64,000 nucleotides of DNA from Blepharisma stoltei. Lineage: Eukaryota; Ciliophora; Heterotrichea; Heterotrichida; Blepharismidae. Location: positions 372,001 to 436,000 of the forward strand of contig CAJZBQ010000035.1 of the NCBI GenBank assembly GCA_914767885.1. The letters are read 5' to 3'. Made by a program: the position numbers and the translations under genes. Below the pieces are notes generated by a model that saw only the letters and a list, made by a program, of their open reading frames with translations, did not search any database and was not told the origin of the DNA. This document shows positions 55,290 to 64,000 of this stretch, one piece after another (position 1 is the first letter of the stretch; each line of letters starts with the position of its first letter).

Positions 55290-55754
55290 ATGCAAGCAAT
55301 CAAAAGAATTCTTATAGGATTCTCAAAAAAGGAGTTCAAAGAGCATTGCTATTTATTTGGGAAAATAAGAAAATCTGCAATCAATGCTGAAGATTACGAA
55401 AAAGTTACAAATAAAATATCTCTCAATTTTATGTGAAAGGTATTTTCTTTATCGAGCTCGGCTTTTGTTGCGGTCTATTTTCATCCATTTTCATCGCTTC
55501 CTTATCCAATAGCATGAAATGGACTCCTTACTTTATCTCTCTATAGAATTTTGACTACAGAGCACAACTATAAGTCTTTTTGCATGGTAAGAGACATCAG
55601 TTTAAAGTATAATTTAAAAGGCAATCCGAACATGCTGAGAAGTGACGTAAAAGACCCATATGATTGAAGTTTCCAAAAAGAAGAACTCTCAAAATCTTTT
55701 GGATCATACAAAGACAATGAAATAAAGCCTAAAAAAAATAATCGCAAAAAATAA
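55290..55754 (+). CDS. Unknown membrane-associated protein, 154 residues
   Basis: Visible only when TGA is read as Trp (three TGA codons). ATG 55290 to TAA 55752-55754. Residues 1-45 are basic and helical. 'VFSLSSSAFVAVYF' near residue 49 could be a membrane segment, followed by a Pro/Leu-rich stretch and a charged C-terminus ending in Lys/Asn. A second, overlapping ATG at 55280 opens a 77-codon frame that I judge incidental. No family recognised. Confidence 0.65.
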
Positions 55755-55884
55755 TAATGAGAGAAATTTGTCTAAGCTTAAAATAAGCTTAATTTAAATT
55801 TTCTGCCTTTATTAATAAAAATTTAAGGCAAATTAAGCTCTCAAAACAAAATGATTCTGAAATATTCTTCACCAACAAATTTAA

Positions 55885-57543
55885 ATGGCCGAAAATTGTA
55901 ATTATAATTGCATTAAGATGTCGATGAACTTGAGAACCGATCTCCCTTACCCGGAAGAGTTAGGAGAGCAATATCTTCCAGTTATCATGGAGGGTTTAAG
56001 AAAGCCAAACGAGCCAATTGATATTTCTCAGGCCCTGGCCTTTTTCGAATCAAAAACTCAACAGGATGATTCTGAAGGAAAGCATTGGGTCCTTCTTGGC
56101 CACTGTTATTTTATAAAACAAGATTTGGATAGGTGTTATGCGACATATCAAAAAGCCCTTCACACTTTTAAAGAAGACATAAATCCTCAGCTTTGGTATG
56201 GGATTGGCCTCCTTTATTGAAAGTTTGGAAATATAAAATATGCCGAGATAGCATTTTTGGCAACCCTTCGAATTTCACCAGATTTCGAAGAAAAAGGAAT
56301 TATTTACAGTAATTTAGGATCCATCTATAAAGCTCAAGGAAACTATGAAAACGCAGAGCATTACTATCAGAAAGCTTATGGGTGCAATACTTCTGATAAT
56401 CAGCTAAAATCCCAGCTTCTTTGCCATCTTGGGCAATGCTTACTATTGCGCTAAAATATTTTATGTCGCTTAAAATCAGTCAATTTTTTTTAAAAAAGGT
56501 ATGTTATTCTCTTGATGATGAGTTAGAACTTCAAAATAAAGCCCAAGAAGCAGTAAAAGTTTACAGAGAGTCAATTCGTGCTTGGAGAAATCAAGAAGCA
56601 TTGAACTATTTAATCAACTTACATACAAAATTAAATGACTCAGAAAATGTAATTAGCAATTCGAAGCAGCTTATCAGCGAAAAGCCTGATAATACGATTT
56701 CAAGTGGTATTATTCAACCCATTCCGCAAGGCTACAATCCGTATATTATATCGCAATATATATATGCTTTATATCGTATCTTCACACGACGACTATTTCA
56801 TAACGACTATTTTTTTTGGCCTATTTTTTTTTGGCCTATTTTTTTTTTGGCCTATTTTTGTTTTCACCTATTTTTTTTTGGCCTAGTTTTTTTGGCCTAT
56901 TTTTTTTGACCTATTTTTTTTTGGCCTATTTTTTTTTTGGCCTATTTTTTTTTTGGCCTATTTTTTTTGGCCTATTTTTTTTAGCCTATTTTTTTTTGGC
57001 CTATTTTTTTTTGCCTATTTTTTTTTTTTGCCTATTTGTTTTTGGCCTATTATTTTTTGGCCTATTTTTTTTTGCCTATTTTTTTGGCCTTTTTTTGACA
57101 ATTTTTTAGCTATTTTTTACTAATATTTGGGCATAATTCCATACGAATTGTTGTTTTAATCTAATTTTAATAATGTGTTTTTAAACGATTTAACCAACAA
57201 AAAATGCACCCTTAACAGATTTCTTACTCCATGAATACTAATTCATTGCTTTTAAAATTTTTCGAGAATTTTAGGTTTAATTAGGAGTTTTTTAACTTAA
57301 TTTACTCAATATTAATCGCATAAGGAAAGGTCTCTGTTTCTCTCAATAAGGTTGTAGTCTTCTCAGCAGCTTCATGAATGAGGCTAGGCAAAAAAAATAG
57401 GCCCAAAAAAAATAGGCCAAAAAACATAGGCCAAAAAAAAATAGGCCAAAAAAAAATAGGCCAAAAAAAAAATAGTCGTTATGAAATAGTCGTCGTGTGA
57501 AGGAACCGCTTTATATTGCCTTCAAGATCCAAAAATAGATTAA
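55885..57543 (+). CDS. TPR protein of the Ssn6/UTX type with two IESs
   Basis: 285 residues after removal of IESs of about 59 bp and 742 bp. Tandem TPRs occupy residues about 45-200: 'KHWVLLGHCYFIKQDLDRCY', 'LWYGIGLLYWKFGNIKYAE' and 'IIYSNLGSIYKAQGNYENAE'. The pattern 'LWYGIGLLY...AEIAFLATLRISPDFE' is strongly like the Cyc8/Ssn6 and UTX TPR blocks that scaffold transcription co-repressors. The end 'SQYIYALYCLQDPKID' is completed only after removing the large insertion. Stop TAA 57541-57543. Shorter than Ssn6, so it may keep only the scaffold part. Confidence 0.8.
56443..56501. mobile_element. Very short IES of about 59 bp in the TPR gene
   Basis: The frame stops at TAA 56452-56454 and resumes two frames over at 'CYSLDDELELQNKAQ'. 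TA at 56441-56442 and 56500-56501 gives 59 bp; TA at 56444-56445 gives 56 bp. Both restore frame. No repeats. Confidence 0.65.
56774..57515. mobile_element. 742-bp IES with perfect long TIRs and a GGCCTA minisatellite
   Basis: A 9-bp direct repeat GCTTTATAT flanks it (56766-56774 and 57508-57516). Six bases inside, both sides, begins the TIR TTCACACGACGACTATTTC, continuing through ATAACGACTA and T-runs with GGCCTA. The left arm carries roughly 20 units of a T-run plus GGCCTA, the right arm about five inverted units. Excision joins 'QYIYALY' to 'CLQDPKID'. No transposase inside. TIRs plus a 9-bp duplication fit a Mutator-like non-autonomous element (inference). Confidence 0.8.
56797..57100 (+). 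repeat. Minisatellite of TTTTTTTTGGCCTA-type units
   Basis: Tandem units of about 13-16 bp: a run of 7-11 T, then (G)GCCTA. About 20 units with variation (TTGCC, GACC, AGCC). The reverse complement, AAAAAAAATAGGCC-like, recurs about five times at 57395-57470. An open frame of Phe/Trp/Ala/Tyr across the array is an artefact of the repeat. Confidence 0.9.
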
Positions 57544-57678
57544 ATTTTATGATTATCACCATGTACAGGATTTGGTGTGGTGCCAAATTATAATGTAAAT
57601 AGTTTATAAGCCAATATCGTTTTTTAATGTCTTTAAGTAGTTTTCAGGTATAGAAAAACTTACAACTCTCAATATTAA

Positions 57679-58137
57679 AAATTATATATATAATATGGAA
57701 GGCTCCCAACCCGACCTCTTGCACAATTTTATCAACATCTGCAGGGAAAATCTAGGTTCGGAAATAAGCTAAATGCAGGTCCAGAATCCTTATGTATATT
57801 GGTGGTAGGGTTTTTCTCGTGCCACAAGGAGATAACCCTCGATATGGGTTTTTTACCTCCTGTTGTTCCTAGAAATTGTATGTTCAGCGATGGTCTGGCT
57901 CGGTAGAGCGATAAGGTTTCCTAGAAACTTCAAGACAAATAATGCCTAGCACGATAATGAGAGTTTTTGTCCCGAGGAATCAGCCTTTCAGGACTTCGAA
58001 GCCAGAATTTTCGATCGGCTGTGCAAGACCCTCCTTTGAGGAGGGATGGGTGTCTGCAGGACCCCTTTGGGGTGATGATTATACATAGGTGCAAATTCCC
58101 GGCGTGTCGTGATGATAGCTAATTAATTAAATATTAA
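57679..58137. mobile_element. Retroelement-like insert with 8-bp target duplication
   Basis: AATATTAA at 57671-57678 and 58130-58137 flanks a GC-rich segment beginning TATATATAATATGGAAGG, like the starts at 34190 and 31799, and ending in an AATTAATT tail. A tRNA A-box-like stretch TGGCTCGGTAGAGC lies at about 57895-57910 without a convincing B box. Intergenic. Confidence 0.5.
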
Positions 58138-58507
58138 GAAACTGAATGCTGTTACAAAAATGGGAGGAAAACACAAATTAATTCATTAAAAGACAGATAA
58201 GAAGCTAAAATAGGAGATATCAATAATCAGAAAAATCGCTAAATTGCATTCACCTATCAAATTATTAAATATAAAAGCTTATCCCTAATTCTGTTAGTTT
58301 AAGAATCAAATAGAAAATTTTGACCTTTATAGCTTATATATAAGCTATCTCAATTAGATAATTAACTTCAATAAGCAATAAAATTTGTTCTATTCATTGC
58401 CAAATCTAATTAAATATAATTTATTTTAATTTATTGTTTCCATTTATCTTAATTTCCATAAATTGCTTATATCTCTAGTTTCACATAGATGATCGAGTTT
58501 AAATAAA
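58138..58507. other. Intergenic AT-rich stretch
   Basis: 370 bp with no frame or repeats recognised. Confidence 0.45.
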
Positions 58508-58903
58508 TTAATTGCTTATAAGCTTTTTAAGCATTTCAATCTCCTGTCTAAGGTTTATGTTATCTTCTCCGAAACTTAGATTTTCAATAATTCCATATAT
58601 GGTATCATTTTCTTCTAAATCGCAGGATTTTCTAGGGATAATATTTATATAAAGCCAAGGATTAACACCATCCTTAACTTCTATTGTAGTCGATGTACTA
58701 AAGTAATATTTTTCCAAAATTTTAGAAGCCCTTTGAACTGAGAGCCAAAGATCAAAACTTGAATCATTGCCTAATTGATATAGCTTAGATACTTGTTGCT
58801 TTGGGAAAATCAAGGAGTGGCCTGGGAGCACAGGAGATGGACATAAATAAGCAAGTGTGTGTTTTGTTTCAAGGTAAAGTAAATTCCTTGATATTTTTAT
58901 CAT
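58508..58903 (-). CDS. HIT-family protein lacking the histidine triad
   Basis: 131 residues, ATG 58901-58903. The fold signature is present: 'PVLPGHSLIFPKQQVSKLYQL' and a strand ending 'IIPR'. The H-x-H-x-H triad that precedes it in nucleotide hydrolases reads 'WLYINIIPRK', without His. So an FHIT-like fold is likely, but AMP-transfer chemistry is not. C-terminus is helical. Alternatively a diverged nucleotide-binding protein. Single exon. Confidence 0.65.
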   Translation of the reverse strand: MIKISRNLLYLETKHTLAYLCPSPVLPGHSLIFPKQQVSKLYQLGNDSSFDLWLSVQRASKILEKYYFSTSTTIEVKDGVNPWLYINIIPRKSCDLEENDTIYGIIENLSFGEDNINLRQEIEMLKKLISN

Positions 58904-59099
58904 TTCATTATTTGTTTAGATAGAATGAAAGATAAGGAGATATAAAGGGTAAATTAGAAAAATTTTAAAAAGTTTAAAATTATTTGCATGAGATTTGAAT
59001 TGATCGATTTATCAAACTAAACACTACAGATTCAAAAATTAGTATTAATATTTGATATAAGCTAAATTAAAAGTTGAAATTATTTCTTACTCCCCCCCC

Positions 59100-59472
59100 T
59101 CCGTGAGTGAACAAAAAAATTTTGTTCACTCACGGAGGGGGGGTTAATTGTTTTTTTTTTAAAAAAAATTTATATATAAATTTTATAAAAAATATTTTTT
59201 TCGAAATTTAAAAAAATCCTAATTCGCAAAAATTGGAAAGCAAATATTAATTTAATTTATAAAATTTATGTTTTAAAAAGCAATTTGTTTAAAATTAAAT
59301 AGAATTAGCTCTAGATTTCATTATACTAATTATCATTTATATATCAAAATTTTTTTCCATAAAAAAATTTTTGTATTAAAAAAATTTTTGTTCACTCACG
59401 GAGGGTGGGTTTTTGGGCAAAAAATAGCGATTTTTCTAATGGTTTTGTTGACTCACGGAGGGGGGGGAGTTA
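59100..59472. mobile_element. C-rich-end MITE, copy D (373 bp), intergenic
   Basis: TA at 59098-59099 and 59471-59472. Same orientation as copy A: palindrome at the left (CCTCCGTGAGTGAACAAAA facing TTTTGTTCACTCACGGAGG), direct motif copies at the right. A few substitutions separate it from copies A to C. Confidence 0.92.
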
Positions 59473-59938
59473 GTATTATGTATGTATTAGAGCTCTTTAT
59501 AACTATATTTTTGCTTAAAGATAATTTATTTATCATTATATCTATTTAAAATGAAACCAAAATAAATTAGGTGGCAACTATTTATATTTCAGTGTTTTTA
59601 ACACAATTCATTCGTGATCAAACTTTAACTTTCTTTATAAATAGCTCTCCTTCATTAATATCGTCTAAAAAATAGCTTATCTAAAATTCCTGATCAAATC
59701 TGAGAAAGAGCTGATAACCACAATCTCATTTTAAACACATTTCAAGTATATAGTGATAATTGCTTTAAGTTTTCAAATAGTTGCCCCCTGTTCTTTCTTA
59801 TCTTCATCAATTCTTACTTTTGCAACGCATTTTCCCTTCCCTTCGAGAGTCACTGATTGTGCGGGAAATTAAAAACGATTTCCTAATTATCGCTCTATTT
59901 CTACTCTGATTATGTAAAAAATAATTCTTAAGTTAGGT
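59473..59938. other. Intergenic with a short coding-like stretch
   Basis: On the minus strand, about 59756-59866, a 35-codon open stretch ('SVTLEGKGKCVAKVRIDEDK') looks protein-like but lacks a start and is bounded by TAA. It may be the remnant of an exon. Otherwise nothing is recognised. Confidence 0.35.
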
Positions 59939-60301
59939 TTATTTTTTTCCGACTTCCCAAATGTTGATTTTTGCTTTTCCATGCTTGGATTCCATAACTT
60001 GTTGCCATTCCTGAACGACTGAGCAGCACCCACAACAGCAGTGGCAAAGGAAATCCATAGGAATAGTTCCTTCGAGTTGAAGTTTATTTCTGACTTGGTA
60101 TCTGTTGAAAGTAGCTCCGTAAACGCCAAGACAACAACTCATTAAGCATGCAATCAGGCATGCATTCTTGTTGTCTTTGTCGCATTCTCTAGCATCTATG
60201 GCTTGCATGCAACAGCCACCACATGGAACACACCAAGCCCATAAACACATGATAGGATGTTGCATACAATCGAAGGTATTGAATTTCCACTTGTTCGACA
60301 T
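59939..60301 (-). CDS. PLAC8-like cysteine-rich protein
   Basis: 120 residues, ATG 60299-60301, TAA 59939-59941. Rich in Cys (13), with 'CVPCGGCCMQA' and 'CLIACLMSCCLG' and a second block 'CHCCCGCCSVVQEW'. The spacing resembles PLAC8/Cys-rich (CCxxxxCPC) proteins, which are membrane-associated and affect metal handling or cell size. The hydrophobic Cys clusters could lie in or at a membrane. Upstream and downstream regions give no functional hint. Confidence 0.75.
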   Translation of the reverse strand: MSNKWKFNTFDCMQHPIMCLWAWCVPCGGCCMQAIDARECDKDNKNACLIACLMSCCLGVYGATFNRYQVRNKLQLEGTIPMDFLCHCCCGCCSVVQEWQQVMESKHGKAKINIWEVGKK

Positions 60302-60679
60302 GTTTATTATTATGGATAACAGATTTCCATTTTCGAATAACGGTTTTTCAATAGATTTAGCTGGTTAATTATAAAATTAATAAATAAATCATTAAAGAAC
60401 AATCAATTCTGAAGAAATATTTAAATAATTAGGTATTTTAGAAGATATAAAGCTGTATATGTATAGTGCAATGAAAATAGGAGTCTTAGGTAATGTTTTA
60501 GGCTTCTAAATCTTTTTTTTTAGCTAATTTTATCTTTTAAAATTGATTATCTAAAAAAGCCACATTTTATTTACATTAGTTGGATTTCGGAAATTGTTTA
60601 AAAGCCCCAATTATTTTTATCATAAAATTTTTGAAATATAATTCAATCAATAATTTATTATATGTTTCCTTCGCACTAT
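60302..60679. other. Intergenic AT-rich stretch
   Basis: No frame or RNA gene recognised. Confidence 0.45.
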
Positions 60680-60757
60680 GCCTATTTCATAACGTCTTTT
60701 TTCAACTTTTTTTTTGGATTATGCTTTTTAGGCCTTATTTTTTGGTCTATTTTTTAA
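60680..60757. repeat. Decayed end of the 742-bp TIR element
   Basis: CTATTTCATAACGTC followed by T-runs with GGATTA, AGGCCTTA and GGTCTA resembles the left terminus of the element at 56774 (CTATTTCATAACGAC and GGCCTA units). No matching right end was found. Confidence 0.55.
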
Positions 60758-60894
60758 ATATAAAGAATTTGCAGGACAATGAATTTTATATAATGAAATT
60801 CCATATTTGGCTTTATCGGTATTACTGAGACAGCTAAAGATATAACCTGTGATCTAAATACAAGATATTTTACTTCCTCTGGAAGTTTGATCTA

Positions 60895-62777
60895 TAGTGC
60901 CCCCCCCCCTCGTTTGTCGCATTTTCTAGTTTTTTTTTAACGGAAAAAAAAATTTACAGGCCTCGTTTGTCGCATTTTCTAGTGCAAATACATTTGTCGC
61001 AATTTCTAGTTTTTTTAATTTTTTTTTGATGTCGCAAATCTTAGTTTTTTTAAAAAATAGTTTCTGATTAATTTAATTGAGTAATTATAGAGGAGTTTAC
61101 CTTACATTTGCCTGCAGAGGGTTAGCAGGCCCGAGTCCTTTCCCACTTTACTCTCCCCTTTTTAGAGAATAGATTAAATTAGCTTATTAACTCCATTCTC
61201 CTTGCGCTTCAATGACCTGCCTTGCTCTTTCATTTTTCACCTTAAGAATGGAATTTTGCACTTCCTCAAAAGAAATTTCGTCCCATGACTCCTGAATGGC
61301 AGCAATTAGTCTAGCTTTGCTGTCAGGCCTTCTTTTCTCCACTTTCCTCTTCAAATTGGCCCAGATCATCTCAATTAGATTGAGATCTGGGCTCTTCGGC
61401 GATTGAGTCTTCACATCAATCCCGTTTTCTCTGCAATATTCCATAGTCTGCCTTGCAGTATGGGCTGTTGCCCCATCCTGAACGAAGGTGTAGTCTCCAT
61501 CTAAAGGCTCAATATAGCCCTGGAGAATGTCTCTGATATAGACCTGGGCATTGATTGCATACTTCTCCTTCTTTATGAAGAGCATTTTGCCAAAAACGAT
61601 AGAAATTCCTCCCCAGATCATATTGAGGTTTTTTCAATTCAATCGTTGCGTTTATCCCTTCTTTGCACCACGACAAATTAGAGTTACGAAAGAGATGCAC
61701 ATAGCACTCATCAAGATCCATGAAGCGATATCTGAGTCAATCAAAGACCTAGCCCAGGACATTCTCTGCTCTTTATGAGCTTCAGTTAGCTGTAGAACAA
61801 CCCTCTTCTTCCTATAGACATATCCCCTCTTCTTCAGCTCTTTTCCTAGCTGTTCTTCGCTGATGTCAACTGTCTTTCTTTTGAATTGGGCCCTCAAACT
61901 TGCCTTGCTGACAAAGCCTGTATCCTTCTCACATTCCTTAATGACCTCAGCAAAGTCTTCATCACTTCAATGCTTTAGGGGAGATCTGGATAGTGCCTCT
62001 TCTCTTCCAGCCGCTTCGTCAGATTCACTCTCAGTATTCTCTGCAGCAATTCGCTCAATAGTCCGTTTAGAAGTCCCCAAGATTGTCGCAAGTTCTTCGT
62101 TTTTAAAAAGAAACCTACGTCAATGATCCTCTTGACTATGCTCTCTCCATCATTCCATTTTCTTAGGAGGAGGCGATAGTCCATGGTCCACAAGCTTCCG
62201 CCTGAGCTCTAAAGTGTGCTCTTCAGGATTGAACTTGTTGGTGTAGTGCCTGATCGTCGTCAGGCTCATGTCCTTGCCACAAGCAGCAAGACGCTCTTGG
62301 ATCTGCTTTGCATTGAGCCTCTCTCCATAGGCCTTTGAATCATTGCCGGGATTTTTATCGGCTGGTCCTCAATTTCGCGCAACTCCATTAATTAATATGG
62401 AAGACTAGAAATTAAGCTATCAAATAAGGAAATAGGCATGAAGATAGGGGAATAAGAATGGTGAATGGCAAGTGGTGAGGCTTAAGCAATGGGAGCAGGT
62501 AATGGGAAGCAAGCTGTGGGGATTGAGGAATGGGAGCAAGGATTTTGAAGGAAGAAATGATGAAATTTCACTAACTGATCCCTTGACGAATTTTAATTTT
62601 TAGGAATTTATAGAGAGAAAAAAAAACTAGAAAATGCGACAAGCGAGGTCCTGAACAGATTTTTTTTTGGCTTTAAAAAAACTAGAAAATGCGACAAATG
62701 AGGTCCTGAAAAAATTTTTTTTTCTCTTATAAAAAAAAAAACTAGAAAATGCGACAAACGAGGGGGGGGGGGTACTA
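60895..62777. mobile_element. Tc1-type transposon with arrays of subterminal repeats
   Basis: TIRs of about 38 bp: a C-run then CTCGTTTGTCGCATTTTCTA at the left, the inverse then a G-run at the right, with TATA-type TA sequences at both edges. The left end holds about four direct copies of TTTGTCGCATTTTCTAGT within 150 bp, and the right end three copies in opposite orientation. Between them is a minus-strand transposase relic. The total length of about 1.88 kb fits a complete element. Confidence 0.85.
61187..62388 (-). pseudogene. DD34E Tc1-type transposase with frameshifts
   Basis: The reading with TGA as Trp gives a helix-turn-helix region ('SLTTIRHYTNKF'), then 'EELATILGTSKRTIERI' and a DDE domain. 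The first Asp lies in 'FMDLDECYVH', the second in 'FVQDGATAHTA', and the Glu in 'SPDLNLIEMIW', 34 residues after the second Asp (DD34E). Two compensating single-base frame changes bracket the first Asp segment (near 61720 and 61645), and the only nearby ATG (62386-62388) is in another frame than the body. Probably inactive, or the assembly has indels. Confidence 0.8.
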
Positions 62778-62782
62778 TACTA

Positions 62783-63758
62783 TACATCTGCAGTCCAGCA
62801 ACAATCTTCTATTACTCCTTATATCAACGATTTCTCTTTAAAATCAGGACAAGTTTTGGAGGCAACACAACTAACTTTTACAGCCCAAATTTTTACGACT
62901 TCACAGCAGCTTTTCAAGCAGAAATCTTAATTGATGAGGCAGCCTACCTAGTTACATATGCTATAATGCGCAAATCAGGTGTATAGCTCGGGTAAGATCG
63001 AATTATATCCCGTCTTCTTTCGCAATAACCATTTCTGGAGTTGGGTTTGCTATTAATCATGGAATGACTTATATGTATACAGAAATGTGGAGTGGCCATA
63101 CTGCATGGGAGAAGGAGCTATTCAGGACTTCTATAACTGACGAAGAGCTACAGAGCCTTAAGACCAAAATTACTTAACTGAATAGTAGCGGTGCTTTACA
63201 TTCACAAAATCTAGGAATGACTGTGATGGCAGCCACTTCGAAAACCTCAATAATCTCTTCTTTCAAACAGATAAAAGGTCTAGTAGCAATAGCGGAAGCT
63301 CAGGAGATGGTAGAAATATAATTCTGAAGGATACACTAGAGAAAATTGAGAAAGCACTGATAATGGAGAAGTTTATAACCCTGGAGTAAATATTATATTC
63401 GAAGGACACTTAAATGAAGCTGTGAGTGACTTTTTGGTAAGACTGATATTATTAGTGATGGTAACTGGTTCAGTTCTTGCTCATACGCTTAGCAGGAGAA
63501 AGCGGTTTTCGTTAGAAGAACCAAGGTTCGTCCTATTTTAAAAGAAGTAGATGAGCACAATACAATATCTTTTGAGTCTCCTAAGAAGTGCGCTTTTGAG
63601 CTTGAAGAAGACTCTGCAATTTCCATCAAATTTTCACAAAGGATGAGTAAAATAAAGAAGTTGATGCAGATAATCCAAAGTGATGGAAGATATAGCCCCT
63701 GCTCATCATCTTCATCATGCGTCTGTTGTAGAAGTTTAGTCTTAAGCAGACTTAAATA
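62783..63758 (+). pseudogene. Decayed gene beside the transposon
   Basis: At least four protein-like open pieces in changing frames: 'SFGGNTTNFYSPNFYDFTAA' (from about 62789), 'ITISGVGFAINHGMTYMYTE' (62998-63177), 'GSHFENLNNLFFQTDKR' (near 63230) and a basic Cys/Ser-rich end (63494-63758). No pair is joined by a consistent TA excision or a 15-16 nt intron, so it looks like a gene broken by indels. Product unknown; a hydrophobic stretch in the second piece suggests a membrane protein. Confidence 0.45.
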
Positions 63759-63888
63759 ATAAAAACCTTTATTATTTAATTATGAGTAAATAGAATAATA
63801 TAAAATTTTGCAAATTTTCTAGGATGGCACAATTACTGCGATATTTAAAATATGTGACAAAGCTTATTTAATGTAAGTTCTTAAAGAA

Positions 63889-64000
63889 TTATAATATGTT
63901 TTCAAGATGTTTTGTCGCCAAATCAAATTTAAAGACCTTGAAATTCTTATTTCCTCCTGTAATAAACCAAATGTTTCCATCATAAAATTTCACTTGTGAA
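63889..64000 (-). CDS. C-terminal end of a kelch-like repeat protein, partial
   Basis: The frame enters from the window edge and ends at TAA 63889-63891. It reads 'VKFYDGNIWFITGGNKNF' and 'VFKFDLATKHL', the aromatic-Gly-Gly pattern of a kelch blade. Too short for a firm family call. Confidence 0.5.
   Translation of the reverse strand, partial: SQVKFYDGNIWFITGGNKNFKVFKFDLATKHLENIL

Noticed and set aside
55280..55513. 77-codon frame from ATG 55280
   Set aside because: Overlaps the longer 154-residue frame, which uses TGA as Trp and has better composition.
56816..57109. Phe/Leu/Trp-rich frame across the minisatellite
   Set aside because: Generated by T-run-GGCCTA units; no start or conservation.
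57895..57960. Possible tRNA gene (A-box-like TGGCTCGGTAGAGC)
   Set aside because: No B box or cloverleaf with matching acceptor stems could be drawn.

Overview
This is protein-coding DNA of a ciliate, and it reads as germline (micronuclear) sequence. The best match is a heterotrich close to Blepharisma. UGA is read as tryptophan inside nearly every conserved gene, while UAA and UAG are stops. The two convincing introns are only 15 nt long (GT...AG). Many conserved genes are interrupted by AT-rich insertions that usually carry a TA at each end, and removing them restores frame and conserved domains. That is how internal eliminated sequences (IESs) of a micronuclear genome behave. The commonest insertion is a short inverted-repeat element with C-rich ends. 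It fits the pogo-derived MITE that, from memory, has been described in the Blepharisma stoltei germline. The species is inferred and was not checked against a database.

Layout. 0-5 kb: end of a tyrosine phosphatase, a coiled-coil protein, a class 3 lipase. 5-9 kb: an unknown protein with a long-TIR insertion, a P-type ATPase relic, an ICT1-like release factor back to back with actin-capping protein alpha. 9-18 kb: kinesin-2, a tubulin ligase-like enzyme, a small protein, an atypical DYRK-like kinase, a PAP2 phosphatase, a CABLES-like cyclin. 18-27 kb: a P3A-type ATPase lacking its catalytic Asp, a zinc-finger protein, ATG8, two small membrane proteins, an axonemal-dynein-light-chain-like protein with an EF hand. 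27-37 kb: a DUSP/UCH deubiquitinase with three IESs, a TBC-rhodanese-TTC39 gene, ataxin-2, a small gene. 37-46 kb: a MULE/SWIM gene split by several IESs, CFAP251/WDR66, a kinase-RING/IBR fusion. 46-58 kb: coiled-coil and Cys/His proteins, phosphomevalonate kinase, FAB1/PIKfyve, ribosomal protein uL23, unknown proteins, an Ssn6/UTX-like TPR protein. 58-64 kb is gene-poor: a HIT-like protein, a PLAC8-like protein, a full-length DD34E Tc1-type transposon, a decayed gene and the end of a kelch-like gene.

Several genes belong to cilia (kinesin-2, TTLL, CFAP251, AXDND1-like) or membrane and lipid traffic (FAB1, PAP2, lipase, ATG8, TBC). Genes are packed tightly, with gaps of 3, 4, 13, 18 and 31 bp between some neighbours. 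There is no operon logic beyond this compaction.

Insertions fall into at least five kinds: (1) C-rich-end TA MITEs in near-identical and decayed copies; (2) a second C-rich MITE family with the same architecture but a different terminal motif; (3) long-TIR elements flanked by 9-11 bp direct repeats, one carrying a 14-bp minisatellite; (4) GC-richer, retroelement-like insertions with microsatellite tails and 8-15 bp target duplications, one nested in another IES and one whose excision seems not to use TA; (5) very short IESs of about 59, 84 and 111 bp. For most interrupted genes the summed coding length after removal is an exact multiple of three.
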